Shown: positions 18,149 to 26,329 of the stretch, in pieces
Layout of the letters: each line of letters starts with the position of its first letter
Numbering within the stretch: position 1 is the first letter of the stretch
From: Stramenopiles sp. TOSAG23-6
Taxonomy: Eukaryota; Sar
NCBI GenBank assembly: GCA_900128565.1
Contig: LT635958.1
Span: forward strand, 1 to 32,398
DNA length: 32,398 nt
Direction: 5' to 3'
Notes under the pieces: generated by a model
Told to the model about the DNA's origin: nothing
Database searches by the model: none
What the model saw: the letters and a program-made list of their open reading frames with translations, nothing else
Made by a program: the position numbers and the translations under genes

Positions 18149-21100
18149 CTAGATGAGTTTTCCACCTGCAAACATTGGTGACACTAATTCCAGCAAATCG
18201 CCACAAGGTAGACCACGATTGAGTCTACTTTTAGCTATTTTACACCAAATACGCCCTTTTGTTGGGTTAGCTTCTTCACATTTCGTTTTTACAGTAAGTG
18301 CCAATGCTTCGGCAGCTGCTTTTGTATCCTCACTTACAGCATCTTCTACTTGTTCTCTTTCGAACTGATAATATTGGGCCCAAGAGTCACCACAATTTTT
18401 ATCCAACAAAACTGCACGATTTAACCACTTTCGCGCTTTTCTAACTTTAGCGGGTTTGTATTTCCAGAATAATCGAGCAACAGCCAAAACAACTTCGACA
18501 TTCGACGAACCGCAACTCCGAAGAGCGTCTGCACTTCTTGATTTCTGTTGTTGCTTTGGTGTCATATCGATTTCAGTCGCCCAGAGTATACCAGATTTTG
18601 GACACTTTTGCAAAGCACGTGACATTAGCTTCTCTGCTAATTTTTTTTGCACGTTACTGACACTAGTATTCATAGATTGTATTGGTGTTTTAGTTATATT
18701 TGATCCATTTGGTTTGCCTTGTAATTCTAAGCGAATAGCAGCTAACCAAATAGCAGGCGATTGTGGTAACTTTAGCCTCGCAACTTCTAAAAGAGATCGA
18801 GTTTTCGTTAATGAACTAACACTTTTCTCTAATGAAGTGGCTAATAACCATAATTCAACAGATTTTGGAAATTTTGCTAAACCTTTGTGATATGTCTCTT
18901 TAGCACGACGAATCCATTTTAGATTTTTTTCATTTGACATTTGTTTCTGTCCACAAGAAAGTGAATGTTTTTCTTCATACAATTGACCCAACATCATCCA
19001 CAACTTCGCCTCTTCATCCGGAAATTTACCAAGTGCTGCTAAAAGTAACTTTTCTTCTGCATCGAGACAGGATTGTGACCATTCCAAAAGAGCTGACTTC
19101 ATCCATACTCTTGGAGTTGAATTTATTCTATTTCTTGCTTGTGAAAGTAAAGATCTTGCAGCTTCTACAGATCCTGAACTCTGTTTTAATTTTGCTGATG
19201 CGAGTAGGAGAGCCTCAGAATCGATGTGTTTCATTGCATTTTCTAATAAAATTTCTGCTGCTTCAATATCATCAAATTCTTCCCATGTATGTTTTGCTGC
19301 CATTAACCAGAATGTTTCGCATTTAGGTACACTTGATAATGCTTTCTGATATAAATTTTTCAAAGTGTATTTTGTACCATATCTTTTTTCAAATTCAACT
19401 AAATTAAACCATAGTTTCTCTTTTGAATGGTACACAGAGACGACCTTATCGTAAATAGCACGAGCGACTGCAATATTACCAGCTTTCTCTGCAGCAGTCG
19501 CTTCATCACACCATGTACGATATCTAGTGCCATCAATTATTCCAATTTCAAGACATTCTTTAGCAATTGCTGTAGCCGTATATGGAGCACCAGCTCTTTC
19601 AGCTGCAGATGCTTCTTTAAGCCATTGCTCTCTGCTTAAACTAACATCATTTGCTTCCAGTGATTTTCTAGCAAGTGAAATTATTCTTTCACATATACTT
19701 TTGATTGATGCTTCAGAGTTTTCATCGTCATTTTTTGAGTTCGCTTCCTCTAATCGTGATGCTGCAATCCAAATACGAACATCGGTAGGTACTGATAAAC
19801 GTGCTTTATTTAATACCCTCTTTGCATTATCATATGATTCTAAACGAGCTAATGCTAACCATAAATCCACAGCAGAAGGAACACATTCAACAGCACGACC
19901 AAGCATAACACGAGCATCTTCAGGCTCTTCAAGAGCCACAGCAGCCTTCCAAAGACGCACAGAATGAGGTAAAAATTCCAGAGACTTTCTCAAAACTCTT
20001 CGCTTTGCTGATGGCTTTGATTCTAATTCAGATGCACGCTCCCAAATTCGTACAGATAAAGGAAGTGAACGTACCGCATTCGCTAAAATAATTTTAGCAT
20101 TTGCATTATTCTCCATCGCAGCAGATTCTAACCACACATCTTCAGACTCTGGACACGAGACACATCCGCTTCGTATGACATTCCGTGCAGCAACCATTTT
20201 ACCTGCTGCTAATTCAAGTCTAGCATATGCAATCCATCCAGCAGGTTCTTTAGGATTAGTCTTTGTAACAGACTGTAATAAAAGTCTACCTTTTTTAATA
20301 TCAGCCATTTCACTCATTGAATTCACTTTTTGTGAATTTAAATCAGTGAGATAACCTTTTGGATCGACGACTGTCTGACCAGAGACAGAGTCAGACATCT
20401 TCTGTAATTTTCTACTCAATAATTGTTCACGAGCCTGTGCTAATTGACCACCCACCTGTAACACAGAATTACCACCACTTTGCGTCATTGGTGTTTTAAA
20501 ACCTCCAATAGGAGTCTGAAAACCTCCATATTTTTGCTGCCTTGGATCAATAAATGTTTGTTTGTTATCTGATGGTATACCCATAGTTAGAATATTGTCG
20601 GGGACAGGATATGAGACAGGTGTTATCTTTGCTTGCTTCCTCTTTAAAGAACGATCGCCAATTTCTGGAATGGCTTCCCATTCTTCGTTGCTAATCTGTT
20701 TTAAATCTTTTTTGAGATCAGCAAATTGATCTTCAATTCGTGGACGCTCTATACGGCGTTTCTTTTGTATTTCGTTTTCACGTGCTTCATTGCGAACTTT
20801 ACGTCGTTTCTCCATATGTTGGTCAACAGCCTTGTATATAGCATCTGCTTCTTTATCTTCAGTTTCGTATGGAGAATCACTAAATAAACTATGACTAAAA
20901 CCCGACTCTTTATCAAAATTTGACTCTGAAAAATCTTTCTCTCGTTCTCCATTTTCTAATTTATCCTTTCCAAAGTTACCTACTGTACCAGAACCACGAC
21001 CAGCACCTCCACGATACCCATCAGGAGCTTGACCAAAATCTGTTCGGCCTACTGCAGCAGATCCACCAACACCAAGACCCCCAAGTCCTTTCTCCCTTTC

Positions 21101-21361
21101 TTTCTTCGCAAAGGCCATCTTTGCTTGCTTTTCTGCAATCAAATCTGAGATTTCCGCACATTCGCGTTTAAACTTTTCAGTACCAAAAGAAGCGTTTAAA
21201 AATTCAGTACCCTCGTGTACATTATATCCTGCAGGACCTATATCAGCGCTTGTAGTAAACCCAAGAGCACCACGTCCAAGACCAGGAACATATCTTTTTG
21301 GCTTCAACGCTTCCTTCGCAAATGTTTTGGGGTTTCGACTAAATGCGGCACTCCCATTCAT
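18149..21361 (-). CDS. PRPF6: pre-mRNA-processing factor 6 (U5/tri-snRNP HAT-repeat protein)
   Basis: A single exon for 1070 residues if it starts at 21361 (MNGSAAFSRNPK); the frame stays open to 21502, but that 47-residue extension looks like untranslated leader. The N-terminal PRP1 domain is clear: PKRYVPGLGRGALGFTTSAD, then ADLKKDLKQISNEEWEAIPE. From about residue 360 to the end there are tandem HAT/TPR-like repeats with the pattern W..A...E and ARxxxxRAL (for example RVWMKSALLEW). Human PRPF6 is 941 residues; the extra length lies in linkers with low-complexity Ser/Lys stretches. The protein bridges U5 and U4/U6 in the tri-snRNP and acts in the nucleus. It is intronless. Its leader contains CAAAACCTGGCTC, a loose relative of the shared promoter motif. 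Confidence 0.93.
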   Translation of the reverse strand: MNGSAAFSRNPKTFAKEALKPKRYVPGLGRGALGFTTSADIGPAGYNVHEGTEFLNASFGTEKFKRECAEISDLIAEKQAKMAFAKKEREKGLGGLGVGGSAAVGRTDFGQAPDGYRGGAGRGSGTVGNFGKDKLENGEREKDFSESNFDKESGFSHSLFSDSPYETEDKEADAIYKAVDQHMEKRRKVRNEARENEIQKKRRIERPRIEDQFADLKKDLKQISNEEWEAIPEIGDRSLKRKQAKITPVSYPVPDNILTMGIPSDNKQTFIDPRQQKYGGFQTPIGGFKTPMTQSGGNSVLQVGGQLAQAREQLLSRKLQKMSDSVSGQTVVDPKGYLTDLNSQKVNSMSEMADIKKGRLLLQSVTKTNPKEPAGWIAYARLELAAGKMVAARNVIRSGCVSCPESEDVWLESAAMENNANAKIILANAVRSLPLSVRIWERASELESKPSAKRRVLRKSLEFLPHSVRLWKAAVALEEPEDARVMLGRAVECVPSAVDLWLALARLESYDNAKRVLNKARLSVPTDVRIWIAASRLEEANSKNDDENSEASIKSICERIISLARKSLEANDVSLSREQWLKEASAAERAGAPYTATAIAKECLEIGIIDGTRYRTWCDEATAAEKAGNIAVARAIYDKVVSVYHSKEKLWFNLVEFEKRYGTKYTLKNLYQKALSSVPKCETFWLMAAKHTWEEFDDIEAAEILLENAMKHIDSEALLLASAKLKQSSGSVEAARSLLSQARNRINSTPRVWMKSALLEWSQSCLDAEEKLLLAALGKFPDEEAKLWMMLGQLYEEKHSLSCGQKQMSNEKNLKWIRRAKETYHKGLAKFPKSVELWLLATSLEKSVSSLTKTRSLLEVARLKLPQSPAIWLAAIRLELQGKPNGSNITKTPIQSMNTSVSNVQKKLAEKLMSRALQKCPKSGILWATEIDMTPKQQQKSRSADALRSCGSSNVEVVLAVARLFWKYKPAKVRKARKWLNRAVLLDKNCGDSWAQYYQFEREQVEDAVSEDTKAAAEALALTVKTKCEEANPTKGRIWCKIAKSRLNRGLPCGDLLELVSPMFAGGKLI

Positions 21362-21518
21362 ACTGCCTATATTTGTATAAAGTATAGAAAAAAAAAGACT
21401 CAAAACCTGGCTCAAAAGAAGACCTCGTTTATATACGGCTTTAGGTAGATGTATAGAGTGCGTCTCTCTCTGTTCGCGTTGCGTGTCACTTTTGAACGTC
21501 AATTTCGAATTTGTTATT

Positions 21519-21533
21519 AGCCCTAACCCTAGC
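21519..21533 (-). repeat. interstitial telomere-like tract upstream of PRPF6
   Basis: The plus strand reads AGCCCTAACCCTAGC, two CCCTAA units about 160 bp upstream of the PRPF6 start. It resembles plant telo-box promoter elements in form; function is not shown. Confidence 0.5.
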
Positions 21534-21589
21534 TACTAGAAAGTGATGTGTAAATACTAAAAAATCTTAATATCAAAAATCTTTATTAT

Positions 21590-24500
21590 TCAACAAGGAG
21601 AACATTTCCTTAATTTTAAATCTACAATACAAACTCTCCTAAATCCAGCATGACAAAGAATTTGAAGCAGTAACATCGCATCCTCTACGCATGTTGAAAC
21701 GACACATATCAATGAACTTTGTAATTCTAAAATACTCATATGGTTAGATTTAGAATTTGAAGACGTTTTACTTTGCATTGTTTTAGGGTTAGGGTTAGTC
21801 GTAATACAGTATTCAGAATTTACAAATTGACTAATTACTCCAAGGCAAGCATTAGAACATCTTTGTTGGTCATCTACATTTAAATTTCTAGCATTTGCTG
21901 ATAACCAAGGTAAACATTCCTTTTCTACTTCTTGTATTGATGAATGAGTGATGAAAAATATTTTAAATTTTAAATCGATTAGGTATGGAATTACTTTCTT
22001 TGTAAAATATTTAAGTAAAAAATTAATTTTGAAACGTACATACAAACTACGAATACATATATGAATAGTTCGAGTTGAAACTGGTGTAATATAACTACAA
22101 AATTCAGTGTGCATGGATTATGAAAAATATTTCAAAAATTAAAATCGTTAGGTACGAAATTTCGTACGAAACAAAAATAAATTCGAAATTGAAATTGAAA
22201 TTGAAATTGAAATTGAAAACGTACATTCTATGTAACGAATTGAAATCTGTAATAAATTCATTACTTGAGTTTTTTTTCATAAATGATTTCCTACAAAATT
22301 TAGTACAAAATTCATCATACTCTTTGAAATTATTAGTCTCATCATTTTGTATATCATTTTGTATATCATTTTGTATATTTTGAGGAATTTTGAAGAATTC
22401 GCTACAATTTATCAAAATACATGATTCTTTCCATAATAAGTCTTCATGTAAAACATTCATAGGAATAAATGGAACATGTACAGTGAAAAAATATTTTAAA
22501 AAATAATTTTTGTTAGGTACAAAATTTCGTACGAAAATAAAAACAAAATTTGAAAAAAAATGAAAACGTACATTCAATGAAGGGAAGCAAATTTCATTTA
22601 CCCATGACTTCCAAATACGAAAATTTTGTATATCGAAAATAGTTTCATTGAAAATTTCATTACTTTTACTGTGTCGTTCTTGTAAATATGATACAATTTT
22701 GGTAACACGCATTGAAAATAAAGCACGTGGAGTATTAGATAACATTCTTAATGATAGTGTTAAACTTCTTTGCACATTTAGACGAGTTACAAAATCATTG
22801 AATAGATCATCACTTTGATGTGAAATTGATACAGAATGTGTTTGAAAACTTGACATTTCTATATTTGTATGATCCTTTTTTTTTGAAACATATTGATCAT
22901 CTACAATCTCAATATTTTCTACTTCATCTATATCATCGTTAAATCTTACAGTATTTATGACTTTATCAGGCAAATCATTACAACTATTACTAGTAGTAAG
23001 ATTGTCTGTACAGTTTTCATAGTCAACACATCCTTGATTAAGTTTTGAAATAAAAGTCATAACACCACTGAAATCAAGTTTCATGATTTGTTCTTTCTTT
23101 TCAATAAGAAGGGAGACACCAAGAAAAAGTACATGTATTGTGAAAAAAACACGAAATTATGAAAAAAAATTGTTAGGTACGAAATTTGGTACAAAACATA
23201 CGTAAATTAATAAATTCATGATGAAAAAAGTACATGATCAGGTTCGGTGGCAAGTAACATATCCCAAACTAAAACTAATTCTCGAACCCAAAACACATCT
23301 GAGACTGTCTTGTAGAAAAATATATATATTTTTTACATATTAGGTACGCGACGAAATTTGATATTAGGGTTAGGGTTTTAAAAAAAAATTAACCACTACT
23401 CATTTGAACAACAATACATTTGAAATTGATGATTTCAAAAACGTACATAAAGTCACAACCCAAGAAATTGCATATAATTCTGGTACAATTTCTAATTTCT
23501 GAAGGTAATTTGATAATTCTGGATCCCAGAAATGTAATATAGTAGCAAATAAGTCTAATCGTTTTATAAGAAAATTTGCTCCGTGTTCTCCTGGAAGACA
23601 ATAATCTGGTATATATTGTTCTAATAGTGATGAGAGGCATATAGAAGCAAAATGAATCCTTATGTTTTTGTGATGTATATTTTGTTTCAAATCATCGAAA
23701 GCAAAGTTTTCTTTTTTCTTCATCAAAACTTTTTCAGGATTACTTTTTAATTCTTCATTGCCTTCTACAGTATAATCATCGCTCATAAATACATGTAAAA
23801 ATAATGCTGCAATCGAATCAAATCCTTGATGATATTCTAAATTTGGATATCTTTTTGACCATTTTAATAATACATTGTGTATAGCATCAACAGATTCATT
23901 TGAAGTTAAACCATAAATTAATCCAGATTGTGCAAATCTATTTCTTTCAGAATCTACTTGAAGTAGTCCTAGGTCTGAACAATGAGAAACTTCATTTTTT
24001 TCAGTTATTAATTCATCATTGATTTGGTTGTTTCTATTTGTAGCATCACTAATATTATCATTCAAACGAAGCAGTGCAACCCAGATTTTGTAGCGATATT
24101 GTTGAGAAACTCGAAATACTTCCAAACGTCCAAACTCTTGTCGTTTCTCTACTCTAGGCTGAACTCTCAATAATTTAAGAAATTCGTCAATATACTTGAG
24201 GTCAATTTCCGAATACGCAACACCTGTGACGGCGTCATGTTTCTTTGACAAAACTATTCCTTTCGATACACAAAATCTCATGAGAACTTCATCAACGAGT
24301 ACATCAATATAATCACGATGATTCAATTTATTCTGGCGAGAATTGAGAATTTCTAAAGGATAAGGGGAACCTTGTATTCCACCGGATTCAACAGAACCAA
24401 CTTTTGAACCCATTGTGATACGACGAAATGCAACTTGTGAACTTGACTGGGAAGCAACAGCATCTCTAGACGGTGTTGAGGATTGAATTACAACTCGTGA

Positions 24501-24668
24501 TAGTAGTGGTTGGCGCACACGGGTCAACTCAAGTAGGTTCTGTTGACGAAACCTTTGAAGACGTTTAAGTTTTGCAATATAAAACAAGGCACCAACGAGT
24601 ACAATCACAATTGACGCAATAAGCACCAAGTGGATGTTCCAGATCTCAGGCATCTTGTATACAGACAA
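21590..24668 (-). CDS. TBCK-like TBC (Rab GAP) plus rhodanese protein with N-terminal membrane anchor, lacking a kinase domain
   Basis: Six exons (23449-24668, 23236-23306, 22574-23134, 22227-22477, 22042-22114, 21590-21945) join to 843 residues ending at TGA; MPEIW at 24653 is an alternative start. A membrane helix (IHLVLIASIVIVLVGALFYI) lies near residues 12-32. The TBC domain holds the arginine-finger motif (VDSER) and the glutamine motif (EYHQGFDS), so GAP activity is plausible. HFWDPELSNYL, ELYAISWVV and LVLVWDMLLA follow TBCK closely. A divergent rhodanese domain ends with SLNVPFIP and RRVCIVD. Metazoan TBCK carries an N-terminal kinase-like domain; here a membrane anchor takes that place. 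All five introns are introner-like. Intron 1 can also be read as GT-AG. A three-unit NDIQ repeat lies near 22341-22380. Confidence 0.85.
21783..21799 (+). repeat. telomere-like tract inside the rhodanese-coding exon
   Basis: TTAGGGTTAGGGTTAG lies within exon 6 of the TBCK-like gene. On the coding strand it is read as TNPNPK. The tract keeps the frame. Confidence 0.6.
21946..22041 (-). repeat. introner-like intron copy D (TBCK-like intron 5)
   Basis: A 96-nt diverged copy: start ATGTACGTTTCAAAATT, no intact palindrome, branch-like CATACCTAATCGATTT, and the tail AAAATATTTTTCATCACTC. AT flanks both ends. Removal gives RSLYSSIQEVEKE in frame. The AT..TC end departs from the AC of other copies, so GT..AT is the alternative reading here. 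Confidence 0.8.
22115..22226 (-). repeat. introner-like intron copy E (TBCK-like intron 4)
   Basis: A 112-nt copy with the best-preserved palindrome (GTACGAAATTTCGTAC, 16 bp perfect), then CCTAACGATTTTAATTT and AAATATTTTTCATAATCC. Its 5' third is expanded by five TTTCAA units. ATG is repeated at both ends. A GT-AG alternative (acceptor TGTAG 20 nt downstream) is in frame but would delete seven residues. Confidence 0.82.
22478..22573 (-). repeat. introner-like intron copy F (TBCK-like intron 3)
   Basis: A 96-nt copy close to the consensus: ATGTACGTTTTCATTTTT, TTCGTACGAAATTTTGTACC, CCTAACAAAAATTATT, AAATATTTTTTCACTGTAC. ATGT is repeated at both ends. Removal gives FPSLNVPFIPM, which matches the start of the rhodanese domain. 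The next AG downstream is out of frame, so no nearby GT-AG splice works. Confidence 0.88.
23135..23235 (-). repeat. introner-like intron copy G (TBCK-like intron 2), 12-bp direct repeat
   Basis: A 101-nt element with a partly decayed palindrome (TTTGTACCAAATTTCGTACC), CCTAACAATTTTT and TTTTTTTCACAATAC. CATGTACTTTTT (12 bp) is repeated at both ends. Removing the element plus one repeat restores DHVLFLGVSLLIEKK, which aligns with TBCK without a gap. None of the equivalent cut positions within the repeat gives GT..AG. Confidence 0.88.
23307..23448 (-). repeat. introner-like intron copy H (TBCK-like intron 1), readable as GT-AG
   Basis: The longest copy (142 nt): ATGTACGTTTTTGAAATC, a telomere-like CCCTAACCCTAA insert, CGTCGCGTACCTAATATG, then TATTTTTCTACAAGAC. 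Read as AT..AC it gives VVTLVSDVF. Shifted by two to GT..AG (23305-23446, ending CAAGACAG) it gives VVTLFSDVF, slightly closer to TBCK. It may be a copy that has gained a canonical acceptor. Confidence 0.8.
23364..23379 (+). repeat. telomere-like tract inside introner copy H
   Basis: TTAGGGTTAGGGTTTT lies inside TBCK-like intron 1. It partly accounts for this copy being about 40 nt longer than the others. Confidence 0.6.
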
Positions 24669-25093
24669 TACTAAACTAAAACGAGCACGTGATGGTTAAT
24701 GAGTCCTTATTAAAAATTGATGAAAATTTAACTTTACTACAAAGGTGACATTCCTTGGATAATCTTGAGATTTTTGACTTACAATCTTGACTTGACTAGA
24801 GGACCTAGTAGTAGCAAATAATATGATAATAATTAAATGATACGGTACCGGTACTACCTACGACGCAGTGTGATGAGTTGGCCACACTTTTATCCACGTT
24901 TATATAGCTACTATAATACTAGTAGTCACAAGTTTTTAAAGACTTTTGCCGATTTCAGATTGCATCATGTGGATTGAATATTAAATATTATTTTATAATC
25001 CAATGTAATCTAAATCATATAAAATTTCAAAAATTAAAATTCTTCTTCTTTATTTTTTGATTGTTTACATATATATGTCAAATGAAGAATAAA
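24669..25093. other. intergenic region upstream of the TBCK-like gene
   Basis: A 425-bp AT-rich spacer between two minus-strand genes. It has GGTACCGGTACTACC near 24845, a short palindromic string similar to one near 9229. No ORF and no ACAAACCTGCT motif was seen. Confidence 0.4.
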
Positions 25094-26035
25094 TTATATC
25101 ATTTCTCTCCAACAAGGAACATCAATGTCTAAACGACTAGGGACAAGATTTGGCCAAGAACTCTTTATCTTTTCTATCACTAGTTGTGCTAATAAATTAT
25201 TCCCTTTGGAACTTAAATGTAAGCCATCAGATAAAAGTTGTTCATATTGTGTAGTTTCACTTGTACAATGTACAGAAGTTTTAGGATGAAATTTATTCTC
25301 ATCTTTACATATTATATTTTTACCGTCTTGACATTTTGTCTTTCCCCAATTCAAAAATTCCTCATGAACGTCGAGAAACTCGACTTTTTTATCTTTTGAC
25401 GAGACAAATTCTTCTGTCAAAGATCGTACTTCTGAAGCATATGCAGATGTTGATGTATATAATCGAGTCAATTTTGATGCCTTTTTCTTTAAGTCATTAT
25501 TACAATGGTTTCCCCACATTCTTTCTGATACAGGAGGAGGTGACATAACAATAATATGAGCTTCAGTACCACCAAGAACTATTAACTTCTCAATGATATT
25601 CTGAAGATTCGCAGAGTATTCTTCAATAGGTACATGTTGGTTATACTCCTCAGTCTTTACAGCCGAATCGTTTGAACCTAAAAGTAATGTATAAATAATA
25701 GGACCTTTCTTTTTAAAATGTAATTCGTTCGAGTTACCTTCATGCACTAAACGTTTCACCATACGTGAGGTGAAGCCAGAGTATCCTCGATTTACAACAT
25801 CGGCTCTTCGTGCATAGAAATCAGATACAATGCTAACCCAACCAGCAGACGGAAGATCTTTCAAAGTCTCTTTTTCTGCTAGTATTCCATCACTGGAATC
25901 TATAGGTATCCGAGGTGTAGGCGTTGACATATTATTAGACACCCAACCTCTTTGAGTTATACTGTCACCTAAGCAAACAATTGAAAGGCTGCGATATAAT
26001 AGAAGCGGTGAAGATGAACTTAGCTTTTGAGCCAT
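25094..26035 (-). CDS. isoamyl acetate-hydrolysing esterase-like SGNH/GDSL hydrolase
   Basis: A single exon for 313 residues. All SGNH blocks are present: CLGDSITQRGW (catalytic Ser, about residue 24), RGYSGFTSRM (Gly of block II), LLLGSNDSAV (Asn, block III) and DGLHLSSKGN near residue 270 (Asp and His of the triad). VMSPPPVSERMW after block III is typical of the IAH1/isoamyl-acetate esterase group, which cleaves small esters. There is no clear signal peptide. A loop with three cysteines (about 225-255) appears inserted before block V. It is about 425 bp from the TBCK-like start. A weak GACAACCTTGCTTG variant of the promoter motif lies on the minus strand about 80 bp upstream (26111-26124). 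Confidence 0.92.
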   Translation of the reverse strand: MAQKLSSSSPLLLYRSLSIVCLGDSITQRGWVSNNMSTPTPRIPIDSSDGILAEKETLKDLPSAGWVSIVSDFYARRADVVNRGYSGFTSRMVKRLVHEGNSNELHFKKKGPIIYTLLLGSNDSAVKTEEYNQHVPIEEYSANLQNIIEKLIVLGGTEAHIIVMSPPPVSERMWGNHCNNDLKKKASKLTRLYTSTSAYASEVRSLTEEFVSSKDKKVEFLDVHEEFLNWGKTKCQDGKNIICKDENKFHPKTSVHCTSETTQYEQLLSDGLHLSSKGNNLLAQLVIEKIKSSWPNLVPSRLDIDVPCWREMI

Positions 26036-26329
26036 TTTTCTTTAAAATAACGATGGAATTCTGATATTTATAGACATGAAATAAATTAAAATTAATGTTG
26101 TTGTTGTTGTCAAGCAAGGTTGTCGAAGACTCAATAATTGCAAAGGTCGGTCGCGATCATTTTTAAAATTTGCTACTTTTTTGATTTGAAATTGAGGCCA
26201 ACGCCAACTGCGCTAAAGGTCATTCATAAATTATAATGATTCATTCATTCAAGAAAAATGACACCTCGGCCTGTGTGGTCCTAACTAGCTAGATAACATT
26301 CAAGTCTTCTTAACTGAAGCACATTCTAA
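26036..26329. other. divergent spacer, IAH1-like / MSP genes
   Basis: A 294-bp spacer with a weak promoter-motif variant at 26111-26124 (minus strand) and a GTTGTTGTTGTTGT run at 26098-26110. Nothing else is recognised. Confidence 0.4.

Noticed and set aside
21362-21502. N-terminal extension of PRPF6
   Set aside because: The extra 47 residues include a hydrophobic LFFSILYT stretch unsuited to this nuclear protein. The conserved PRP1 region begins soon after the Met at 21361.
22104-23084. Independent 326-residue minus-strand protein
   Set aside because: It reads through introner elements. Its parts are exons 3 and 4 of the TBCK-like gene, with nonsense-like FNFNFNF stretches coming from the introner sequence.
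23135-23235. U12-type (minor spliceosome) AT-AC introns
   Set aside because: The start ATGTACG does not match the U12 donor ATATCCTT, there is no TCCTTAAC branch site close to the end, and the CCTAAC box lies about 35-40 nt from the 3' end.
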